A DNA stretch of 64,000 bases from Natronorubrum halalkaliphilum. GTDB lineage: Archaea; Halobacteriota; Halobacteria; Halobacteriales; Natrialbaceae. The notes beneath the pieces were generated by a model. It had not been told where the DNA came from. It did no database searches and was given only the letters and a program-made list of their open reading frames with translations. Both the position numbers and the translations under genes were made by a program. Shown in pieces: positions 54,881-63,380 of this stretch. Numbering within the stretch: the stretch's first letter is position 1; each line of letters starts with the position of its first letter. Where the stretch lies: assembly GCF_009834785.1 (NCBI RefSeq), contig NZ_WUYX01000069.1, forward strand, positions 1 through 64,000, written 5' to 3'.

Positions 54881-56251
54881 CTATTCTGCGTCCCAGTCGC
54901 CGGTCAACATCGCTCGTAGTCCGGCCCGGGACACCAACGCTTCGACACGCGCTGCCAGCACCTCCGTCTCGCCGCCGGTCTCGAGATACAACCCGTTCGA
55001 GAGCTGCTGTGGGTCGGCCATCGGGCTGCCGTCGGCGTGTGTCGGCGAGTCGTTCAGGACGGCTCGAACGCCATCGTCATCGTCATCGACGTCGTCGGGG
55101 CTCCAGGGGACGGTCACACCCGAAAGCCCGCGATCGAAGAGGTACTCCGCGGTTCCGACGAGCGCTCGAGCCGAACTCGAGTGACCGATCGCGCCGATCG
55201 AGCCGCGATCGTTGAAGAATCTGACGACGTATTCGTCGCCGTCTGCGTCGTGATCGTTGGGTTGGTCGGTACCGGCATCGGTACCGATATCGACATCGGC
55301 ATCAGCCGGGACGGATCCCGCGCTGACGTCATCCTCGCTGTCGGGTTCGTTTTCGTCGATTACATCGGTATCACCACTTTCACCGCTTTCATCGGTTGCA
55401 CTCGAGTCCGTCTCGGTCGAGGTCGCGGTAGTGTCTTCGTCGGGGTCCGGTGTCTGCACGTCCCGCTGTGTACGGTTCTCGGCCGCCGAGTCCGACTGGT
55501 AGCTGACCGATCGAGTGCCGGTGGCCTCCGAGTCCGAATCCGAGGCCACGCTCGTGGGTTCGGAAAACTCGACGGCAACGTCCGAACTGGACGTCGTCTC
55601 GAGTTCGGCGGCCGGTTGCCCACGACCGTCGTCGGCGAACGTCGCGACGAGTCGCTCGATAAATCGGTCAGCGGCGGACTCGAACTCCGTTTCGTAGGTC
55701 GATCCCTGCTCGGTCACGCTCGTAAGCTCCGCGACGATTGCGTCGACGAGTGTCGATCGTTCGGTGGCGAGTTGACGGGCGACGAACTCGCGAGAGTGGC
55801 GCTCGAGACGACGGCCAACCGTTTCGCGCGAGTAGTGGGCGATGGTCGATTCGTGTTCCGAGAGCGATGACAGCTGGCAGGCGAGGCGTTCGGCGTCGGT
55901 CGTCCCGGCGAGGAGGAGGTAGTCGCGGCCGTTGGTATAGATCGCGCGGTCGATCCCCGTCCACGCCATCGTCTCGAGAAGCTCAACGGCGCGGGATTTG
56001 TCCAGTGACTCACTGAAGGGCTCGACGGCGACGAACAGGGCGGGGACGCCATCGACCGAACAGACGTACTCGAGTTGCGTGTCGTCGACTGTCGTCTGGG
56101 TCACACACGAGTCGGCGTGGACGTCCCAACCGAGCGTCTCGAGGAAGGGATCGACGAGCCAGGCGCGTGTCTCCCGACTCGAGGTCGGGGGCGCGGAGTC
56201 GACGAGCGCCCGAGAGCGGCGGACGAAGGCGTGGAGGTCGAGTGCACTCAT
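54881..56251 (-). CDS. Protein with degenerate HsdR-N-like domain and acidic linker
   Basis: A 456-residue protein. Residues about 15-130 resemble the N-terminal nuclease domain of type I restriction subunits (RETRAWLVDPFLETLGWDVH, then LEYVCSVDGVPALFVAVEPF), but the Glu-x-Lys of the PD-(D/E)xK site is Val-x-Pro, so it is probably inactive and may only bind. Residues about 200-330 are an Asp/Glu/Ser/Thr linker. The C-terminal 115 residues form another domain (EYVVRFFNDRGSIGAIG; GLYLETGGETEVLAARVE). A TATA-like TACATACC at about 56274-56283 precedes the ATG. It sits between the pilus and chemotaxis operons; role unknown. Confidence 0.7.
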   Translation of the reverse strand: MSALDLHAFVRRSRALVDSAPPTSSRETRAWLVDPFLETLGWDVHADSCVTQTTVDDTQLEYVCSVDGVPALFVAVEPFSESLDKSRAVELLETMAWTGIDRAIYTNGRDYLLLAGTTDAERLACQLSSLSEHESTIAHYSRETVGRRLERHSREFVARQLATERSTLVDAIVAELTSVTEQGSTYETEFESAADRFIERLVATFADDGRGQPAAELETTSSSDVAVEFSEPTSVASDSDSEATGTRSVSYQSDSAAENRTQRDVQTPDPDEDTTATSTETDSSATDESGESGDTDVIDENEPDSEDDVSAGSVPADADVDIGTDAGTDQPNDHDADGDEYVVRFFNDRGSIGAIGHSSSARALVGTAEYLFDRGLSGVTVPWSPDDVDDDDDGVRAVLNDSPTHADGSPMADPQQLSNGLYLETGGETEVLAARVEALVSRAGLRAMLTGDWDAE

Positions 56252-56368
56252 CGTAGGACAGTATTCGAAGCAGTGGTATGTAAGCTCCCGTGTGCGTTGC
56301 AGCAGGCGGGAGACCGACCAGCACGGATTACGTTCCGCGTTCGATGTCGACGTCGACGTCGACGCCGA

Positions 56369-57199
56369 TCAGTTCTGTGCGATCCCGTTCGCTTCCAGTT
56401 GCTCCCGATGATAGATGCGGAGTCGAGCGTCGTGGACGGCGAACGCCGATTTGAGGTTCGGTGGGATCGTCTCGGCTTTCCCGATGACGAGATAGCCGTC
56501 CCGGTGGAGCGACTGTGCGATCGTCTGGAGCATCGACCGTTTGTACTCGTTGTCGATGTAGATGAACAGGTTTCGGCAGATGACGAGATCGAACCCGGAC
56601 TTGGGGTCGTCGTTAATCAGATCGTGCCGTTCGAAGCTGACCGGGGTTTTCACGTCGTCTGCGATCCGGTAGATTCGATCGTCTCGGTCGACGTACGTGC
56701 TGTAGTCGTCGAGAAATTCGAGTTGATCGTCGAAATCGACGGTTCGTGATTCCTCGTAAACTCCTCGACGGGCCGTCTCGAGTGCCGGTTCGCTGATATC
56801 GGTGCCGAGAATTTCGAGGGCGGAGGCGTCGATATCGGGGTCGTCGTGGGCGAGCATCGACACCGAGTACGGCTCGCGGCCGTCCGCACACGCGGCGCTC
56901 CAGACGCGGACGGTCTCGTCGGCTGCGGTGAGACGCTGCAGGACCTCCCGGATTCCCTCCCAGACGTCCGGATTGCGGAAGAAGCCGGTCACGTTGATGC
57001 TCAGCGCCTCGAGGAGCGCCTGTTGTTCGTCCGCGTCCTCTCGGAGCAACTCGAAGTAGTCAGCGTACGTCTCGTTCTGAGTCCGGCGCATCCGCGAGGA
57101 GACGCGGCGATCGAGGTAGCTGTCGTTGTAGTGACTCGTCGCGAACGCCAGTTCCGCCTCGACGAACGCGAGGAGGTCGTCGAAGCTGTCGTCGGTCAT
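56369..57199 (-). CDS. cheR: Chemotaxis protein methyltransferase
   Basis: A 276-residue SAM-dependent enzyme that methylates glutamates of chemoreceptors. The N-terminal helical domain includes YLDRRVSSRMRRTQNETYADYFELL; the SAM-binding loop VRVWSAACADGREPYSVSML; catalytic-domain words LGTDISEPALETARRGVY, DLVICRNLFIYID and DGYLVIGKAE are all present. Length is typical. Last gene of the che operon, overlapping cheD by four bases (ATGA). A GTCGAC repeat follows near its 3' end. Confidence 0.95.
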   Translation of the reverse strand: MTDDSFDDLLAFVEAELAFATSHYNDSYLDRRVSSRMRRTQNETYADYFELLREDADEQQALLEALSINVTGFFRNPDVWEGIREVLQRLTAADETVRVWSAACADGREPYSVSMLAHDDPDIDASALEILGTDISEPALETARRGVYEESRTVDFDDQLEFLDDYSTYVDRDDRIYRIADDVKTPVSFERHDLINDDPKSGFDLVICRNLFIYIDNEYKRSMLQTIAQSLHRDGYLVIGKAETIPPNLKSAFAVHDARLRIYHREQLEANGIAQN

Positions 57200-57717
57200 A
57201 GCTCCGTGACTCCGTTTTCGGCGCTTTCGTCGGCCGTTTTGACGACGAGCGTTCCCGATCCGGGCGTGAACTCGACGGTTCGGCCGTACTCGCCGCCGAC
57301 GTCTTCGGCTTCGAGTGGAACGCCGAGTTTCTCGAGTTCCGCTTTCGCTGCGGCGATATTCCGCTGGCCGACGCCGTCACCGAAGCTCTCGAACTTGAAC
57401 ATGTCGCTGCCGCCGGCGATTTTGGCTTCGACGGTGGTGTAGTTGGCACCCTGTTCGACCATCCGTCGAAGCAGCGCTCGGATGGCGGTGTCGGCGTACT
57501 TGCCGGGTTTCCGGTCGCTGTTTTCGGCGGCGTCGCCGTCCGGCAGCATGATGTGTGCGAGACCGCCGATATCGCTGTCGGGATCGTACAGTGCAATCGC
57601 GAGACAAGAGCCCAGCCCGTAGGACTTGAGTGTGTCGTCGCCTTCGCTGACGGCCAGTTCGGAGATGCCGACCTGGACCGGCGTCGGCGCGCCCGGTTCA
57701 GTTCCGTAGGTTTTCAT
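57196..57717 (-). CDS. cheD: Chemoreceptor glutamine deamidase CheD
   Basis: A 173-residue enzyme. The catalytic Cys is in SYGLGSCLAIALYD and the His in GGLAHIMLP, with the Lys-Phe region (EAKIAGGSDMFKF) and GQRNIAAAKAELEKLGVPL in the family order. It deamidates receptor glutamines and binds CheC. It overlaps cheR downstream and the double cheC upstream by four bases each, so the three are translated together. Confidence 0.95.
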   Translation of the reverse strand: MKTYGTEPGAPTPVQVGISELAVSEGDDTLKSYGLGSCLAIALYDPDSDIGGLAHIMLPDGDAAENSDRKPGKYADTAIRALLRRMVEQGANYTTVEAKIAGGSDMFKFESFGDGVGQRNIAAAKAELEKLGVPLEAEDVGGEYGRTVEFTPGSGTLVVKTADESAENGVTEL

Positions 57718-58973
57718 GTAGTATCGACTTCCTGAAATTCGGCTGTCGTCGGGGTGTCCTCGATCCGATCGACGTCGAGGTTGTTCAGCGCACGCTCGAG
57801 ATCGTCTTCGTCCGGAATCGCGTACACCTCGCAGTCGAACTCCCGCCCGTCGGCCATGACGAGGGTATCGAAGACGAACGCAAAGTCCTGATTTTCCCCG
57901 AGTTGGATGATGACGGGGTCGACGGCTGCGGCACCCATGTCGTGGATGAACTCCGGCGTCGAGTGATCGATCGTCGTGTCGAGGACGTTCGCCCAGCCGT
58001 CGAGGAAGCCACTCGCCATGATGTTCCCGAGTTCCTTGATCGCGCTCGTTCCCATCTCGCCGAAGCCGTCCTCGTCCTCGTCGATCTCCATGGGGACCAT
58101 CGCGTCGACGATCTCGTGGGCCGACTCCTCGTCGAACAGGAAGAGGAGGTAGCCACTCGGCATCCCGTCGAACTCGAAGGCGACGCCGACGAGCGTCTCG
58201 TCCGCGAGCTGTTCCGGAATCGCCTCGAGTGAGACGAAGTTCAACCGCCGAATCTCGACGCTGGTATCGATACCCGTCAGCGTCGTCGCCGTTTTGGCGA
58301 CTTCCTCGGCGCCGCGTTCGGCCATCCGATCGAAGCCGTCGAGCTTGTCGTACTCGATGCCGCCGCTGGTCCGCAGGTGACCAAGCAGTCTCGACATGGA
58401 CTCCCGTTTCGGGAAGAGATAGTGGCTGAATCCGACCTCGGTGCCGACGGTCTCGATTTGACTCTGAAAGAGCAAGGCGAGGTCGTCCTCGTCGGGTGCC
58501 TCGTCGATGTCGCCGAAGAAGAGTTCGGCCGATTGGCCCTCGACGAACTCCGGTGTCGAGACGTCGATCGCGGCCTCCAGTACGTCGGCCCAGCCGTCGA
58601 TAAACCCGCTGTTCATAATGTGGCCGACCTCGGTCGCGGCGCTCTGTGTCATCTCGTCGAACGTGTCGATATCGGCACCGGCACCGGACTCGGACTCCGC
58701 GAGCAACGTTTCGACGATCCGGAGCGCGTTCTCGCGGTCGAAAACGATCATCGAATAGCCTTCGATGGCGCCGGTCAGATTGACGCGAATGCCGACCTTC
58801 TCCGTCGAATCCTCGAAGTCGCGACGAATTTCACGGCCGCGCATGAAGTTGAGCTTCGTGACGCCGACTTGCGTCTCGACGCCGGTCATATGCGTTAATC
58901 GACCGGCGGCGAGTCCGGCCCCTTCTCGGGCCATCTGATAGAACGTCCCGAGTGCGTTGACGTCGAGTTTCAT
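57714..58973 (-). CDS. cheC: Double CheC-domain protein
   Basis: A 419-residue fusion of two CheC-like halves. The second half has the phosphatase motif S-A-I-K-E-L-G-N (Ser, Glu, Asn) followed by IMASGFLDGWANVLD. In the first half the matching word is S-A-A-T-E-V-G-H, with His replacing the Asn, so that site may be dead. CheC dephosphorylates CheY-P and forms a complex with CheD. Two-domain CheC proteins are seen in haloarchaea. Both ends overlap neighbours by four bases. Confidence 0.9.
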   Translation of the reverse strand: MKLDVNALGTFYQMAREGAGLAAGRLTHMTGVETQVGVTKLNFMRGREIRRDFEDSTEKVGIRVNLTGAIEGYSMIVFDRENALRIVETLLAESESGAGADIDTFDEMTQSAATEVGHIMNSGFIDGWADVLEAAIDVSTPEFVEGQSAELFFGDIDEAPDEDDLALLFQSQIETVGTEVGFSHYLFPKRESMSRLLGHLRTSGGIEYDKLDGFDRMAERGAEEVAKTATTLTGIDTSVEIRRLNFVSLEAIPEQLADETLVGVAFEFDGMPSGYLLFLFDEESAHEIVDAMVPMEIDEDEDGFGEMGTSAIKELGNIMASGFLDGWANVLDTTIDHSTPEFIHDMGAAAVDPVIIQLGENQDFAFVFDTLVMADGREFDCEVYAIPDEDDLERALNNLDVDRIEDTPTTAEFQEVDTT

Positions 58974-59575
58974 GCAGTCTGGACTTCGATATCGTTGACC
59001 ATTTCGACGAACTCCTCGAGATCGGGGAACGCGTAAATCTCGGCCTCGATCTGGTAACTCGGGACGGTCAGGTCCGAGTCGAAGAACAGCGCGAGGTCGT
59101 CGCCGCCGAGTCCGGCCGTCCGGGTGACGATGTCACCCGTCGGCGCGTAGACGAGCTGTGGGGCCGCGATGTCGATTGCGCGTCCGAGCACGTCGGCCCA
59201 GCCGTCGATGAAGCCACTGGCCATCATGTTCCCCATCTCTTCGACGGCGCTTCGGGCCATCTTGCCCGAGACGTCGGACATGTCGTCGACGACGTCGCGA
59301 AGCATGATCGCCGTAATCTTCTTCGCGCTCGCTTCGGGGAAGAGGATGAGAATGTGACCGTGTGGCGGATCGAGGAGCCGAACGCGAACGCCGACGCGCT
59401 TGCCGCTGTCGAGCTGGGACTCGATATCGTCGACGTCGACGAAGTTCGTCTTCGTCACCTCCATCTGTGCGTTCTCGCCGGTTAGTTTGCTCATGTTGTC
59501 GGCGACGCCGTTCGTCCCGACCTTCGCCATTTCGTTGATAAAGCTCAGCTTTCGAATGTCGACCATTAGCGTCAT
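58970..59575 (-). CDS. Single CheC-domain protein
   Basis: A 201-residue CheC homologue with S-A-V-E-E-M-G-N and MMASGFIDGWADVLG, which keeps Ser/Glu/Asn. The ATG at 59575 is preceded by GGAGG (59581-59585) with a 5-nt spacer, a clear ribosome-binding site in a genome of mostly leaderless starts and a good reason to prefer it over the ATG at 59566. It lies 34 bp after cheA. It gives this operon three CheC units in all. Confidence 0.9.
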   Translation of the reverse strand: MTLMVDIRKLSFINEMAKVGTNGVADNMSKLTGENAQMEVTKTNFVDVDDIESQLDSGKRVGVRVRLLDPPHGHILILFPEASAKKITAIMLRDVVDDMSDVSGKMARSAVEEMGNMMASGFIDGWADVLGRAIDIAAPQLVYAPTGDIVTRTAGLGGDDLALFFDSDLTVPSYQIEAEIYAFPDLEEFVEMVNDIEVQTA

Positions 59576-59609
59576 GGGTTCCTCCGTGGGTGTGGGTATT
59601 CGTTCATTG

Positions 59610-62600
59610 TCATAGTGTCGTTACGTCAAGGATGTTGACTACCTCGCCGCGTCCCCGTACTGTCGCACCGCTGAGTCCCGGAATGTCGCTCATAAAGCCC
59701 TCGAAGGGTTTGACGACGACTTCCTGCTGGCCGTGGACGTAGTCACAGCGGAGCGCGATCGGCCGGACCTCGTTTCGGATCCGGACGACCATGCCGTTGC
59801 CGTTCTCGCCGGCTCGTGGCGTCTCCAGTGCGTCGTCGAGCGGGATGACCGAGTAGTCGCCGTCGCTGCCGGGGAGGACGGGACGACCGTCCGTCGTCGT
59901 CACCCTGTCTGCAGGCCCGATATCTTCGACGGCCTTCGTCGGAATGCCGAACTCCTCGCCGCCGCTTTCGACGAAGAGGATATCGTCGATCGCAACCGAC
60001 ACGGGGAGCGTCATCGTCACGCTCGTCCCCTCGCCGACTTCGCTGTCGATCGACACCGTCCCCTCGAGATCCTCGATCGTTCGTTTGACGACGTCCATGC
60101 CGACGCCGCGACCGCTGACGTCGGTCACCTCGTCGGCCGTCGAAAGTCCGGAGTGGAAGATGAGGTCGTAAACCTCGTCATCCGACAGTTCGGCGGCTTC
60201 GGATTCCACGAGAATGTCGGCCTCGACGGCTTCGTCTCGGAGTCGATCGGGATCGAGTCCGGCGCCATCGTCTTCGACGGTGATCGTCACGCGATCACGC
60301 GATCGAGTCGCGTGAACTTCGACGGTTCCCTCGGGGGGTTTCTCCGCCCGTTCGCGCTCCTCGGGTGGTTCGATGCCGTGATCGACGGCGTTTCGAACCA
60401 GGTGGATCAGCGGGTCGCCGATCCGGTCCAGAATACTCCGGTCGAGTTCGACGTCCTCGCCGGTCATCTCGAAGGAGACGGTCTTCTCCTGCTCGCGAGC
60501 GATGTCGCGGACAACGCGAGGAAGCCGGTTCGTTACCGTCTGTAGCGGGACGAGGCGGACGTCCATCACCGTCTCCTGTAGCTCCGTCGTTAGATCTTCG
60601 AGGTCATCGATTTCGTTCTCGAGTGCGGTCGGCTCTTCGCCTTCGGTCACGGCGTGGCGGAGCCGAACGCGGCTCGTGACGAGCCCCTCGACGAGCGTCA
60701 GCAGGGAGTCGATCTGATCGACGTCGACTCTGACGGACTGAATTTCGCCGGTCTGTTGATCGGTGTCCGGCTGCTCGGTCGTTTCCGGGACCGTGATATC
60801 CGGAATTTCGAACGTCGGTTCGTCGATCCGCCGGATAACGTCCTCGGCGGAGTCGGTGTCGCCGTCCGTGTCGCTCGGCTCGTCGCCGAACGATTCAGTG
60901 GTCGTGTCCGCACTCGAGGAACTCGACGAGCTAGCGTCGAAACTCCCGTCGCTGCCGAAATCGTCGCTACCGAAGTCATCACCGAAATCGTCTGCAAACG
61001 AGTCGTCGAAATCGCCGCCGAAGACCTCGTCGAACTCGTCGTCGCCGAACGTTCCCGAGCCGTCGGAGCCGTCGGCACTGTCAGCGAATGCGTCGTCCGG
61101 CTCCTCGAACATCGTGTCGTCCGAGTTGTCGAACACCGAGTCGTCCGGCTCTCCGAACGACGAGTTATCCGCGTCGTCGAACGCGACGCCGTCTCCGTCG
61201 ACGGATGCGGGTGCGCCTTCATCCGCAGTGTCGTCCGGCTCCTCGAAGGCCGTCTCGAAGCCGTCGTCGAAGGCGCGTTCGTCGCTCGACTCGCTCGAGT
61301 CGACGCTCCCAGTGCTATCATCGGCGTCGTCCGCGTCGGCTGTAACGGGGTCATCGATCGACTCGGGTTGGTCGTCCGAATCGGTTTCTGCAGCGGTGTC
61401 GTCGGCCTCGAGTCCATCGTCGCTACCCTCCTTTTCTATTGTCCCGTCTTCGACTTCGTCACCGCTCTCCAGTGGCTCATCTTTAACGCCAATTGCGTCG
61501 TCTTCGCCGCCTTCGACTTCAGCTACAGGATCGTCATCCTCTACCCCGTCAGCTCCAGCCGCATCGCCACTGGCGTCAACTGCAACCGGATCGCTGTCGT
61601 CGGCTGGCGACGGCGAACCGTCGGACTCGCCCGATTCGACTCCCGTAGCGTCGGTTGGATCTGCCGTCTCGAGCGTGTCGTCCGCGCGAACCTCGTCTTC
61701 GACCTTGTCCGCGAGGGCGTCGACATCTGCCGCTGCCGCGGAGAGTTCGTCGACAAACGAGCCGTCGTCCGTCGCCGATTGCGTTTCGGCGGTGGAGTCG
61801 TACTCGCCCGTCGACTGCTCGCCGGTCGCGTCCGTATCGACTTCGGCGGTTGCGTCCGTCTCGGAGTCGGAGACGGCCGCTGGCTCCGGTTCAGTCCCGT
61901 TCGAAGCGTCCGACGCCGTTGCCGACGTATCAGCTGTCGGTTCGTCGACGTCGTCCGCCGTGACGAGAATATCGTCGACGTCCTCGTCGGACGGCTCTGC
62001 GCCATCGAACAGCGACTCGTCCGAATCGACCAGAATGTCATCGACGTCGGCGTCGGATGGTTCCGGGTCCTCGAGGAACGAGTCGTCGTCAACATCGACG
62101 TCGTCACCGATGAGTTCGTCCATGTCGACCTCGTCGTCGCTGTCGAATTCGTCGAACTCGAGGTCCTCGAGTTCGTCCTGGAGTTCGTCGAAGCCGACCA
62201 TCTCGACTTCGTTTTTGAGCTCGTTGAAGACGGCGTCGGCGTCGTCGACGTCGACGTTGTCGTCTGCAGACGCTCCGGCTTCGGTTTCGGTTCCGGTTCC
62301 GGTTTCAGTTTCGTGTTCGGACCCGGTAGTCGCCGACCCAGTGTCCGCATCCGTCGGCGTCTCGCCCGTCTCGCCGTCGGCCGCCGCCGGTTCGGCCGTC
62401 ACCGCGTCCGGATCCAGCTCTTCGTCTTCGAACAGGTCGTCGAACGACCCGGCGTCGCCCATTTCGTCGAACGCGTCGAGGTCGTCGTCGTCGACCTCTT
62501 CGACCATCTCGTCTAAGTTGTCGAACTCGTCGAACTCGTCGAGGAGTTCGTCGACCTCGAGATCGCTCGCCTCGTCCGGCGAGAGGTCGTCACCGGCGTC

Positions 62601-63380
62601 CGCGAGCAGTTCGTCGACTGCGTCCGTCCCGGTCGTGTCCGTTTCTGCGGCGACCGCTTCGAACCGCTCGGAGACGTTGAGAAGTTCGAAGTCGGTCACT
62701 TCCTCGACCGGCTCGAGGCCGGACGTGATCGCGGCTTTTCCGACTGCGGTCCCGAAGACGGCGTCGATCCGGCCGCCGTACTCGCCGGCTTCGATGTCGC
62801 TTCGGGGCGGCTCGGTACCGATCAGATCGAACGCGTCCACCAGGGCGTTTACGACGAGCGCTCCGTTGGTAACGCCGTCGTCCTCGGGCTCCGCGATCGC
62901 GATTCGGGCGAAATAGGCCTCGTGGTTGTCGTCCGGCGGATCGAACCGCCGGATAACGTCGTCGATCTCGTCGGTCGACGGCGTTTCGAGCGGCAACGCC
63001 CAGACTTCGCTTTCGAGTTGAGCACGAAGCGCGTCGATCTTCGCCGACGGATCGGTTTCGATTTCGCCGGTGGCTGCAACCTCGTCGAACATCACCTCGA
63101 GTTCGTCGACGGCGTCGAAGATGACGTCCATCAGTTCGGGGGTCACGTCGAGCGTGTCGGTTCGGACGCCGTCGAGGACGTCCTCGATCGCGTGTGCGAG
63201 ATCGCTCGCTGACTCGAACCCCATCGCGCCACAGTTGCTCTTGAGCGTGTGTGCGACGCGGAAGATACTCTCCATCGCTTCGTTGTCCGCAGGATCACGC
63301 TCGAGGGTGAGCAACGCGTTGTTCAGCTCCGTAATTCGTTCTTCGTTCTCCTGAACGAAGTCGGTCACATAGTCAGTCAT
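59610..63380 (-). CDS. cheA: Chemotaxis histidine kinase CheA with extended acidic linker
   Basis: A 1256-residue kinase. The P1 Hpt domain is at 1-110 with the phospho-accepting His 44 (RVAHTLKSNCGAMGF). A P2-like domain (about 145-235) follows. Then comes an acidic, Asp/Glu/Ser/Phe-rich linker of roughly 600 residues. From about 880 to the end: P3 dimerisation (RVDVDQIDSLLTLVEGLV), P4 ATPase (HLVRNAVDHGIE, DDGAGLD, GRGVGMDVVKRTIEDL) and P5 CheW-like (VESGGEEFGIPTKAVEDI). Typical haloarchaeal CheA is about half this length. The ATG at 63380 overlaps the cheB stop by eight bases. Confidence 0.93.
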   Translation of the reverse strand: MTDYVTDFVQENEERITELNNALLTLERDPADNEAMESIFRVAHTLKSNCGAMGFESASDLAHAIEDVLDGVRTDTLDVTPELMDVIFDAVDELEVMFDEVAATGEIETDPSAKIDALRAQLESEVWALPLETPSTDEIDDVIRRFDPPDDNHEAYFARIAIAEPEDDGVTNGALVVNALVDAFDLIGTEPPRSDIEAGEYGGRIDAVFGTAVGKAAITSGLEPVEEVTDFELLNVSERFEAVAAETDTTGTDAVDELLADAGDDLSPDEASDLEVDELLDEFDEFDNLDEMVEEVDDDDLDAFDEMGDAGSFDDLFEDEELDPDAVTAEPAAADGETGETPTDADTGSATTGSEHETETGTGTETEAGASADDNVDVDDADAVFNELKNEVEMVGFDELQDELEDLEFDEFDSDDEVDMDELIGDDVDVDDDSFLEDPEPSDADVDDILVDSDESLFDGAEPSDEDVDDILVTADDVDEPTADTSATASDASNGTEPEPAAVSDSETDATAEVDTDATGEQSTGEYDSTAETQSATDDGSFVDELSAAAADVDALADKVEDEVRADDTLETADPTDATGVESGESDGSPSPADDSDPVAVDASGDAAGADGVEDDDPVAEVEGGEDDAIGVKDEPLESGDEVEDGTIEKEGSDDGLEADDTAAETDSDDQPESIDDPVTADADDADDSTGSVDSSESSDERAFDDGFETAFEEPDDTADEGAPASVDGDGVAFDDADNSSFGEPDDSVFDNSDDTMFEEPDDAFADSADGSDGSGTFGDDEFDEVFGGDFDDSFADDFGDDFGSDDFGSDGSFDASSSSSSSADTTTESFGDEPSDTDGDTDSAEDVIRRIDEPTFEIPDITVPETTEQPDTDQQTGEIQSVRVDVDQIDSLLTLVEGLVTSRVRLRHAVTEGEEPTALENEIDDLEDLTTELQETVMDVRLVPLQTVTNRLPRVVRDIAREQEKTVSFEMTGEDVELDRSILDRIGDPLIHLVRNAVDHGIEPPEERERAEKPPEGTVEVHATRSRDRVTITVEDDGAGLDPDRLRDEAVEADILVESEAAELSDDEVYDLIFHSGLSTADEVTDVSGRGVGMDVVKRTIEDLEGTVSIDSEVGEGTSVTMTLPVSVAIDDILFVESGGEEFGIPTKAVEDIGPADRVTTTDGRPVLPGSDGDYSVIPLDDALETPRAGENGNGMVVRIRNEVRPIALRCDYVHGQQEVVVKPFEGFMSDIPGLSGATVRGRGEVVNILDVTTL

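Noticed and set aside
54881-56251. Active restriction or defence nuclease
   Set aside because: The Glu-x-Lys catalytic pair is absent, and no methylase, specificity or helicase subunit is nearby.
60654-62916. Long plus-strand frames opposite cheA (up to 717 codons)
   Set aside because: They are Ser/Ser-Thr-rich or Val/Arg-rich mirror images of the acidic linker caused by GC-biased third positions; no domains and wrong amino-acid bias for a halophile.
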